Shown here in pieces: positions 1 through 5,996 of a stretch of DNA of 8,410 nucleotides (its first letter is position 1; the number at the start of each line of letters is the position of its first letter). The stretch covers positions 1 to 8,410 of the forward strand of contig JAKQNL010000045.1 in the NCBI GenBank assembly GCA_029565815.1. The letters are read 5' to 3'. Position numbers and translations under genes: made by a program. Source of the DNA: Spirochaetota bacterium. Its GTDB lineage: Bacteria > Spirochaetota > Spirochaetia > Treponematales > UBA12059. The notes under the pieces are model-generated. The model was not told the origin of the DNA. It did not search any database and saw only the letters and a list, made by a program, of their open reading frames with translations.

Positions 1-451
1 GCCCCTGTTTGCCTTCGCCCATAAGCTCAAGCTGTAACAGTATGTCGGTTGCGTTTTTCTCTTCTTCCACCTGCTCGTTCACATACCAGCGCACCAGGTT
101 TTCGGTTGCGTAGTCCTTCTCGGCCAAAGCCAGTTCCAAAAGCTCGCGGATGCTCGCGGTTACGAACTTCTCGTGCTCGAGGGTCGCTTCGAACAAGCCC
201 TTTACGCTATCGGTTTTTACGATAGGCTGCTCGATTTTCGGAACCACGGGCAAGGCACCCTGGTCCTGCAGGTACATGAAAAACTTCATGGCGTGGAACA
301 TTTCTTCGTGGTACTGGATCATGAGCCACTTGGCAACGCCGTCGTAGCCCATATCGGTAGCCTTGGCAGACATGGCCATATACAGGTAGGCCGAGTATAT
401 CTCGCGCTCGATCTGAAGGTTGATGCGATCTACAATTTTCTTTGCAATCAT
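1..451 (-). CDS. ftnA: Non-haem bacterial ferritin (C-terminus cut by window edge)
   Basis: Iron-storage protein: 24 four-helix-bundle subunits form a cytoplasmic shell that oxidises Fe(II) and stores it as a mineral core. The 150 visible residues begin MIAKKIVDRINLQIE. Every ferroxidase residue of Escherichia coli FtnA is present at the same number: E17, Y24, E50 and H53 (in HEEMFH), E94 (in EHEK), and Q127 and E130 (in NEQVEEE). It lacks the haem-binding methionine pattern expected of bacterioferritin, and its helix-loop spacing matches FtnA. FtnA is about 165 residues, so roughly 15 are missing beyond position 1. The ATG at 451 has an AAGGAG seven bases upstream. The gene lies downstream of the large activase gene on the same strand, but a strong terminator hairpin separates them, so it is either transcribed separately or by read-through. 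Family assignment is firm; the symbol is by similarity to E. coli. Confidence 0.95.
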   Translation of the reverse strand, partial: MIAKKIVDRINLQIEREIYSAYLYMAMSAKATDMGYDGVAKWLMIQYHEEMFHAMKFFMYLQDQGALPVVPKIEQPIVKTDSVKGLFEATLEHEKFVTASIRELLELALAEKDYATENLVRWYVNEQVEEEKNATDILLQLELMGEGKQG

Positions 452-458
452 GCGCTTG

Positions 459-464
459 CTCCTT
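459..464 (-). promoter_or_regulatory. Ribosome binding site of ferritin
   Basis: Reads AAGGAG on the minus strand, seven bases before the ATG at 451. It fixes the ferritin start and lies only about 20 bases downstream of the U-tract of the preceding hairpin. Confidence 0.85.
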
Positions 465-484
465 GGTTTCAACTTGTGAGGGAC

Positions 485-528
485 AAAAAAGCCCCGCCGG
501 AATCGCATACTGCGTTCCCAGCAGGGCT
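485..528 (-). terminator. Strong intrinsic terminator between activase and ferritin genes
   Basis: On the minus-strand transcript, arms of 18 bases (AGCCCTGCTGG... and ...CCGGCGGGGCT) pair around a 3-base loop at about 508-510, with one A-A mismatch and a few G-U pairs. Six U residues follow directly (485-490). The G-U pairs are only stable in the minus-strand RNA, which sets the direction. It begins 46 bases after the TAA of the 1475-residue gene, so it should end that transcript. It also sits immediately ahead of the ferritin ribosome binding site, so it could act as an attenuator for ferritin. Confidence 0.85.
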
Positions 529-529
529 A

Positions 530-558
530 AAGATAGCGGAATTAGTCGCCCCGGGCAA
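530..558 (-). promoter_or_regulatory. Candidate promoter for ferritin
   Basis: TTGCCC (553-558) and TATCTT (530-535) on the minus strand are separated by 17 bases, each matching 4 of 6 sigma-70 consensus positions. If real, transcription would start inside the left arm of the terminator hairpin, and the -35 box lies in a 16-base palindrome. Four-of-six matches occur by chance often, so this is tentative; read-through from upstream is the alternative. Confidence 0.35.
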
Positions 559-567
559 ATTTGCCCG
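552..567. repeat. Perfect 16-bp palindrome (CGGGCAAATTTGCCCG)
   Basis: A perfect palindrome seven bases after the stop codon of the activase gene and upstream of ferritin. It has no U-tract on either strand, so it is not itself a typical terminator. It overlaps the candidate ferritin -35 box and could be an operator. The symmetry is certain; the function is not. Confidence 0.5.
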
Positions 568-573
568 AAAGGC

Positions 574-3500
574 TTATTCCTTGCCGCAGCAGCCTGGGGC
601 TTCGTCCTGGGTAGGGTCGCCAGCGGGAACAAGCTCGGGGTCGCCACAGCCTGCGCAGCCTGCACAGCCGCCGCCGCAATCCGAAGCGCTTGCTGCCTTG
701 CCCCGGACCACGGTAGAGAAGTTGGCCGCGGCCGCTTCCTCTGCGGTGTCGATAAGGGAGGACAGCTCGCGGTCGCCTTTAAAGCGCAGGACGTTAACCA
801 TGAATATGTTCAGCTTGTTGACGATATTAGGCGGCAGCTGGTTTCCGTCTATTTCCACCGACAGGGCCGGGTAGTTTCGGTCGCGCGCCCACGGGGCAAA
901 CAGGCCCTCTATCACGCGGCCGATAAGGCAGGCGAAGGGGGAAATGTTGACGATGCCGGAGTAGCCGTCTTCCATGGCCACCGATGCTGCGCCGGAAGAC
1001 ACGGCTATCTCGGAGTTCAGTTCCAGGTTCACAAAGTGCTCCTGGGTGTTGGCCATAATGCGGCGCATGTCGTGCGGGCCATCGGGAATAAGGCCGGTGG
1101 TTTCCAGTATGGCTTTTACCTTGTGGTCCACGTGGGACTTCCACTTCATCTCCACGGCGAGTTTAAAGAGGCCGCGTGCATGGGCAGAGAACCAGCGAGC
1201 CACCGGGGGCTTCATGCGGAACAGCTTTTTAAGGGCGTACTCGCGGACAAAGTCCAGGTAGTGTATCCACTCGCCTATGCCGGACACCTTCACGGCTATG
1301 CCGCGCGCGCTCATCAGGTCTATAAGTTCGCCAACGGCAAAGTCGTCGCGGCGAACATAAATCTCGCCCACGATAAGCACTTTCGGGCAGTCGGACAGCT
1401 GGCGCTTGAGCGGGATTTTCTTCACGTCGCCGGCTATGCGCTTAAGCTCGGTCCACAGGGAATCCGGGTTTTTCTCCACCTTGTCCATCATGGCGTACCA
1501 GGATCGGTCAAAGGCTTTCAGCGCGCTAGCCGGATCCTTTGCGGTAGCCTTAAGGGAGGTTTCGATGTCCTTCATGTAATCGGACACCACAATGCCCTTC
1601 CACATGTCGCGGGCAAAGCGCGGGCCAAGCTCGGTGTAGGAGTTATCAGCCGATAACGTGAACACCACCACGTTTTCCATGCGCAGGTCACGGAACAGGT
1701 TCTGGTAGTACACAAAGTACTGGCCGGTTCGGCACGGGCCGGTGGTAATGGGCACAAAGAGCAGGTACAGCTCGTCCTTGCGGTATTTCTCCGATGCGAA
1801 GAACTGCAGGGCAGAACCCAATACCAGGTGGCTGGGCACGCATTCCTTGCCCGACGCGTGGGCTCGGGCTACCTGTATGGTCTTGTTGGTGGAAACCGGC
1901 AGGGCTTCGGCGTTGATGCCGACGCCGCGCAGGCAGGATGCCATGTACTCGGTGGCTATGTTGCCCATGTTGGACAGAAGGAGCTTTACGCGCTTGTTGC
2001 CGCGCACGCCAACGCGCTCCCCGGATTTTTCGTTGACCACCTGGAGGTCGTCTTCCGCAGCCTCGAACTTCCAGTCGTTGTCGTAGCGCTCGGCCTCGAT
2101 CTCTGCCTTCTTGGCGCGATAGCCGTCCAGGATGTCCAGGAAGGCTTCCACGCGGGTGTCTATGCCTGCGTCCGCGGAGTGGGAGTCCAGCTCAAGCACC
2201 AGGAAGGGCTTCTGGCCCATGGTCCACTTGAGGTAGTGCAGCATGAAGGAGTCCGGCGCGCAGGAAAAGTTGGTGATGAAGGTAACGTATACGTTTGGCT
2301 GGTCTTTAAGGAGAGCCGCCGCCTTCATGTCCTGCTGGCCGTAGTACCAGTACATGTTCGGGAAGATGGTTTCTTCCTCAAAGGGCAAAATGTCGAACGG
2401 AATGACCGAGTAGCCGCGCGTGGTGAACTTGCGCGGAATGCCCATGTTGGCTTCGGGGGTAAAGGCATTGTACGGCCGGCCAAGCACGGCGATAACCGGG
2501 CGGTTTGCCTTCTTGGCTTCGTCCAGGGCTTCCTTGCCAAGGGCGCGAGCGGCGGCAAAATACGCTTTTTGCATATCCAGGGCTTTTTCAAAAGCCGCGC
2601 GGATTTCCGATTCACCAATATCAAGCTGTTTGCCCAAGGTTACAAAATGTTCAAGGGCCTTTTTGTCACCGAACTTGAAGCTTACCACCAGCGGCAAAAG
2701 CTTGCCTTCGGGCAGTTCGGGGAAGGCTTTCTCGATGTAGTACGGCAAGCTCTGCGTGATTGGGCAGAAGTTTGCGTGCACGTCGTCTTCGTAGCTGGGC
2801 ATGTCGCGGAAATGCGGCACCAGAATGTAGTCCGCGCCCTTGTCGATACAGTCCTGCACGGCGCCGTGGGCAATTTCGGCCGGGAAGCAGTAAGCGCTTT
2901 CAACGCGTACCACGCCTTCCTTGGCCACCTCGGTGGACAGAATGGTCTTGATGCCCAGCTCTTGGAAAAACCAGGAGTACAGGGGGTACAGGCTGTGGGT
3001 GCTAAAGGCCCGGGGTATGCCAACGCTGTAGTTTCGCCTGGCGACCAGCTTGTCGGCCGGCGCTGCGAATTCCTCGAACTGCAGTTTCTGCCTGCGCTCG
3101 ACATAGTCAAACACGGGAACGTCGCTTACCGCCTTGCGCGTATTGGTGTACTTGTTGCAGCGGCCGCCAAACATGTAGGAGTGGCCGTTTACCTTAAGCA
3201 CCTGGATGGGGCACAGGTTGTCGCATGCCTTACAGGTGAACACGCGCTCGTACTCGATGTCCTGGCCTATTACGGTGTCCAGGTTGATGCTTTGGTTATC
3301 CAGTAAACCGTCGGCGCGTTTGCGTTTTGCAAGCAAGGCAACGCCAAAACAGCCCATCAGTTCGGGCGACGGCGGTACCAGGATTTCCTTGTCCAGCATC
3401 ATGGCAAAGGCCAGGGGCACGGCCACGTTTTTGGCAACGCCGCCCTGCAAGAATACCTTGCCGCCTATGGTGCGGTTACCAACCACGCGGTTGAGGTAGT

Positions 3501-5001
3501 TTGCCACGATGGACACCACGATGCCCGCGGTAATGTTCTCGCGGGTTGCGCCCTGCTGTACAGCCTTACGGATGTCGGAGTTGATGAACGCGGAGCAGTG
3601 CTCGCCGAACTTAAGCGGTGCGTCGGCTGCAAGGGCAATGGGGCCTATGTCCTTTGCGCTGTGTATGGACAGGTCGCCGGAGGACGATTCCTCCAGGAAG
3701 CTGCCGGTGCCGGCGGAGCACGCTTCGTTCATGGCGTAATCTATGGGCACACCGTTTTTAAGGAGCACGTACTTTGCGTCCTGGCCGCCTATCTCGAAGA
3801 TGGTTTCTACGCCCTTGTCGAAGTAGGCGGTGCCCACCGAGTGCGCGATAATCTCGTTGTACACGCCGGGGGTTTCCAGGAACACGCCCAGTATCTCGCG
3901 GGATGAGCCGGTGGTTGCGGCCAGCTCTATCTGTACCGAGCCGCCGCCGGTGTCTGCCTTTATCTTGTCGCGTATGATGGCCAGACACTCTTTGAGCGCC
4001 TTAACCGGGTCACCGTGGGTGCGGCCGTAGTGGCTTGCAACAACCTCGTCGGTTTCCGAATCAACAAGGCAGGCTTTGGTGGTTGTGGAGCCGCCGTCCA
4101 CGCCCAGGATGTAGCGCCTTCCGGCAACTACCTTGCCCTCGGCAGACTCGAAGAACTTTACCTTGTCCTTCCATTTTTTTAAGTCCGGCAGGGTATCAAA
4201 GCGAACCACATTTGGCTTAAGGAGCTGTTCTGTCGTAGGCAGTGCTTCTCCGGCATCGGCTGCGAGCACGGCCGCACCATAGGCTTCAAAAACGGAAGCG
4301 GTGGGCGGAACCACAAACTCGATATTCGGCGCTTTTGCTTTTATGAAGCGGACAATATGTTTGTTCAGGGTAACGCCGCCGGTAAGCACCACGCGGCCGG
4401 AGGTGATTTTTGCGCGCTTTAGGAAGTCCACTACCTTGCCGGCCATAACGTCGGACAGGGACAGTACGATATCGTCCTTGGTCGCCTCGCGCTTGTTCAG
4501 GCGGTGGGTGCAGTCGCTCTTCATGAATACCGAACATCGGGTGGATAGCGACAGAACGCGTGCGCTGTCGGGCACCTTATCCACGTCGGCCAGGCTCATG
4601 TCCATGCGGCCTAGCTGTTGCTTCAAAAACTCGCCGGTGCCGGATGCGCACTTGTTGCCGGAAAAGTTGTTCACGATCTTGCCGGAGCCGTCCAGCGAGT
4701 AGACCACCAGGTCCTCGCCGCCCATGCTTGCAACCGCGTCGGCGCGTATGCCCGTTGCCCGCAATGCAGCCTCGACGCACAGGGGCTCCAGGGTGCCGGG
4801 CGCGTTAAACAGGTAGCGGCCCTCGTTGCCGGTTACCAGCACCTTGATGCCGGCCGGCGCATTGAGCTGGCCCATGAGCTTTTTCACCGCGCCGGGGAAA
4901 TCGCCTTCGTGCGGCGTGCTGGCCGACCACAGGACGTTGGAGCCTTCTACCAGAACCAGTTTCAGGCTGGAAGAGCCGATGTTGATACCAAGGGATTGCA
5001 T
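574..5001 (-). CDS. Large acyl-CoA dehydratase activase-related iron-sulfur protein (two BcrA/BadF ATPase modules plus dehydratase-like region)
   Basis: 1475 residues. Members of this family couple ATP hydrolysis to delivery of low-potential electrons through a [4Fe-4S] cluster, as HgdC does for 2-hydroxyglutaryl-CoA dehydratase; the acceptor of these giant fusions is not settled. Module 1 (about 4-250) has GSSSLK, cluster Cys C118 (NKCASGTG) and C156 (RCSVF), and LTGGV. Module 2 (about 297-560) has GSTTTK, EIGGQDAK, C428 (ACSAGTG), C469 (HCSAF) and LQGGV. Next come a CxxCxxxCP cluster motif (C590, C593, C597, with C615 in GGRCNKY), a COG3580/DUF2229-like region (about 655-960; C705, C746, C914), a HgdB/COG3581-like region (about 1003-1400; C1023, C1054 in GKECVP, C1090), and a tail with C-x3-C-x2-C-x2-C (C1442-C1452) plus CC at 1471-1472. 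I chose the ATG at 5001 because GAGG lies five bases upstream and family similarity starts at MQSLGINIG. The frame extends to a GTG at 5067, but that stretch looks non-coding and holds a candidate promoter. Cytoplasmic. Family is sure; substrate is unknown. Confidence 0.93.
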   Translation of the reverse strand: MQSLGINIGSSSLKLVLVEGSNVLWSASTPHEGDFPGAVKKLMGQLNAPAGIKVLVTGNEGRYLFNAPGTLEPLCVEAALRATGIRADAVASMGGEDLVVYSLDGSGKIVNNFSGNKCASGTGEFLKQQLGRMDMSLADVDKVPDSARVLSLSTRCSVFMKSDCTHRLNKREATKDDIVLSLSDVMAGKVVDFLKRAKITSGRVVLTGGVTLNKHIVRFIKAKAPNIEFVVPPTASVFEAYGAAVLAADAGEALPTTEQLLKPNVVRFDTLPDLKKWKDKVKFFESAEGKVVAGRRYILGVDGGSTTTKACLVDSETDEVVASHYGRTHGDPVKALKECLAIIRDKIKADTGGGSVQIELAATTGSSREILGVFLETPGVYNEIIAHSVGTAYFDKGVETIFEIGGQDAKYVLLKNGVPIDYAMNEACSAGTGSFLEESSSGDLSIHSAKDIGPIALAADAPLKFGEHCSAFINSDIRKAVQQGATRENITAGIVVSIVANYLNRVVGNRTIGGKVFLQGGVAKNVAVPLAFAMMLDKEILVPPSPELMGCFGVALLAKRKRADGLLDNQSINLDTVIGQDIEYERVFTCKACDNLCPIQVLKVNGHSYMFGGRCNKYTNTRKAVSDVPVFDYVERRQKLQFEEFAAPADKLVARRNYSVGIPRAFSTHSLYPLYSWFFQELGIKTILSTEVAKEGVVRVESAYCFPAEIAHGAVQDCIDKGADYILVPHFRDMPSYEDDVHANFCPITQSLPYYIEKAFPELPEGKLLPLVVSFKFGDKKALEHFVTLGKQLDIGESEIRAAFEKALDMQKAYFAAARALGKEALDEAKKANRPVIAVLGRPYNAFTPEANMGIPRKFTTRGYSVIPFDILPFEEETIFPNMYWYYGQQDMKAAALLKDQPNVYVTFITNFSCAPDSFMLHYLKWTMGQKPFLVLELDSHSADAGIDTRVEAFLDILDGYRAKKAEIEAERYDNDWKFEAAEDDLQVVNEKSGERVGVRGNKRVKLLLSNMGNIATEYMASCLRGVGINAEALPVSTNKTIQVARAHASGKECVPSHLVLGSALQFFASEKYRKDELYLLFVPITTGPCRTGQYFVYYQNLFRDLRMENVVVFTLSADNSYTELGPRFARDMWKGIVVSDYMKDIETSLKATAKDPASALKAFDRSWYAMMDKVEKNPDSLWTELKRIAGDVKKIPLKRQLSDCPKVLIVGEIYVRRDDFAVGELIDLMSARGIAVKVSGIGEWIHYLDFVREYALKKLFRMKPPVARWFSAHARGLFKLAVEMKWKSHVDHKVKAILETTGLIPDGPHDMRRIMANTQEHFVNLELNSEIAVSSGAASVAMEDGYSGIVNISPFACLIGRVIEGLFAPWARDRNYPALSVEIDGNQLPPNIVNKLNIFMVNVLRFKGDRELSSLIDTAEEAAAANFSTVVRGKAASASDCGGGCAGCAGCGDPELVPAGDPTQDEAPGCCGKE

Positions 5002-5058
5002 GGGAACCTCGCAGGGACGTATTGGAGATACCGCACCCGGATGTCGGGCCGGTAGTCC

Positions 5059-5088
5059 ATAGTACACCTAGTCGCGGACCGTATTCAA
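5059..5088 (-). promoter_or_regulatory. Candidate promoter for the activase gene
   Basis: TTGAAT (5083-5088) and TACTAT (5059-5064) on the minus strand are spaced 18 bases apart, each 4 of 6 to consensus, with the start codon about 50 bases beyond the predicted start of transcription. It lies in the 125-base gap after the sensor gene. Co-transcription from the upstream genes is also possible because no clear terminator is seen in the gap. Confidence 0.35.
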
Positions 5089-5126
5089 TGGTATGGATTG
5101 TAAGAAAAGCGTCAGGTTTTCGTCTG

Positions 5127-5282
5127 TTAGCTTTTGTAGTACTTCTCGAGGCAGTCCGGGCATACGCCGTGGCTAAACTCCGCAACGGCTTGCTTCTCAA
5201 AATATTCCTCTAGGCCTTCCCAGCTTCCGTCCTGGTTCCGTATTTTTTTGCAATGCGAGCAAATGGGCAAGAGCTTTTCCAG
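5127..5282 (-). pseudogene. Orphaned zinc-ribbon-like C-terminal tail, in frame after an amber stop
   Basis: Directly after the TAG at 5285-5283 the frame remains open for 51 codons to a TAA at 5129-5127. The peptide begins LEKLLPICSHCKKIRNQDG and continues with W-E-x-L-E-x-Y, then FSHGVCPDC near the end. This is the tail often seen at the C-terminus of PAS, response-regulator and membrane sensor proteins in many Gram-negative phyla (LPIC-x2-CKKIR ... FSHGICP-x-C). Its two CxxC pairs probably bind a metal. It has no Met codon and no ribosome binding site, so it would be made only by reading through the TAG. It is therefore the severed end of the gene at 5283-5945, through a nonsense mutation (CAG to TAG would restore K-L-K-Q-L-E-K), recoding, or a sequencing error. 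Confidence 0.8.
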
Positions 5283-5945
5283 CTACTTAAGCTTGCTTTC
5301 CGAATGTTCCAAGCTACTCTGCTTGTTTTCCACCAGCATGACTATCATACCGAAGGCTGCAAGCACCTGCATGCCAACCAGTATGCCAAAATATAGTTCC
5401 TTAAACGCTTCCAGTTTGACAAAAGCGGACAAAAACAGCCAGGCGGCCCACGCAAGCATACAAGAACCGGCCAAGAGCCTTCCCTTGCCTGCAAGGTTGC
5501 TGCCTTTTTTCCTGTACAAAAGCAAAAGCCCGCCCAGGGTGAACATGAGCAAGCGTACGCCTTTTAGCACAATGGAAGCGGCAAAAGCATTGTGCTTAAC
5601 CAGCCACAGGCCAACTATCCAAAGACCAAAAATGCCCAATGCAAGCGCAAGGTTCCACCAGCGGTAAGGAAGATGCATAAAACGGTAAGCGCCAATGATA
5701 AGCAGGAAAAAACCGCAGATATGCAAAAGCTCGCCTAAGCCGTAATTGACTAAGGTAGGAACGGGCAGCACCAAGGACCAGAAAAGAAAGCCAAGAGCGT
5801 TTGATAGAAAGCTAAATGCCCAAATACCCGGACCTTCTTCCGCTTTGTCCACAAGCTTCAGAAACAAAAAGCCCAGGGCTATAAACAGAAAGAGCGTGGT
5901 GTATCCTAAGTAACTGATGGTTTCCGCGTTAAAAAACAGGGTCAT
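5283..5945 (-). CDS. Seven-helix membrane protein, sensor-like, ending at an in-frame amber codon
   Basis: 220 residues. Hydrophobic segments at about 10-31, 43-61, 66-88, 96-116, 120-144, 157-177 and 184-205 suggest seven membrane helices, followed by a short polar stretch (ENKQSSLEHSESKLK) that looks like the beginning of a signalling coiled coil. This is the layout of a membrane input module of sensor kinases or diguanylate cyclases, but no output domain follows; instead the TAG is followed in frame by a CxxC...CPxC tail. Restored length would be 272 residues (5127-5945). The ATG at 5945 has a strong AAAGGAGG five bases upstream. It lies 51 bases after the helicase-like gene on the same strand, so the two may share a transcript. 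Base composition is visibly lower in G+C than in the neighbours (sampled lines 45-50%, against about 60% in the activase gene). The ligand is unknown; the family is only broadly recognisable. Confidence 0.75.
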   Translation of the reverse strand: MTLFFNAETISYLGYTTLFLFIALGFLFLKLVDKAEEGPGIWAFSFLSNALGFLFWSLVLPVPTLVNYGLGELLHICGFFLLIIGAYRFMHLPYRWWNLALALGIFGLWIVGLWLVKHNAFAASIVLKGVRLLMFTLGGLLLLYRKKGSNLAGKGRLLAGSCMLAWAAWLFLSAFVKLEAFKELYFGILVGMQVLAAFGMIVMLVENKQSSLEHSESKLK

Positions 5946-5950
5946 TGGAG

Positions 5951-5958
5951 CCTCCTTT
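5951..5958 (-). promoter_or_regulatory. Strong ribosome binding site of the membrane protein
   Basis: AAAGGAGG on the minus strand, five bases before the ATG at 5945. The near-perfect site argues that the gene is, or was until recently, translated well despite the internal stop codon. Confidence 0.85.
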
Positions 5959-5996
5959 GCTTTTTACATTATTTTCTGCTTGTAATAGTAGCACTT

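Noticed and set aside
442..1656. Plus-strand 404-codon open frame
   Set aside because: It runs antisense across the ferritin start, the terminator and the activase C-terminus, with composition typical of a shadow frame.
1828..3306. Plus-strand 492-codon open frame opposite the activase gene
   Set aside because: It is a shadow of the high-GC minus-strand gene; no ribosome binding site and no recognisable domain, while the minus frame carries clear motifs.
5002..5067. Longer N-terminus of the activase starting at a GTG at 5067
   Set aside because: No family similarity in the extra 22 residues, no ribosome binding site, and the ATG at 5001 has GAGG at the right distance.
5103..5125. Terminator after the membrane sensor gene (GAAAA...TTTTC)
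   Set aside because: Only about five A-T-rich pairs can form and no U-tract follows.
5283..5285. Genome-wide reassignment of TAG to an amino acid
   Set aside because: The helicase-like gene ends at a TAG (5997-5999) after a sensible basic C-terminus, and the short continuation does not resemble protein, so TAG still works as a stop here.
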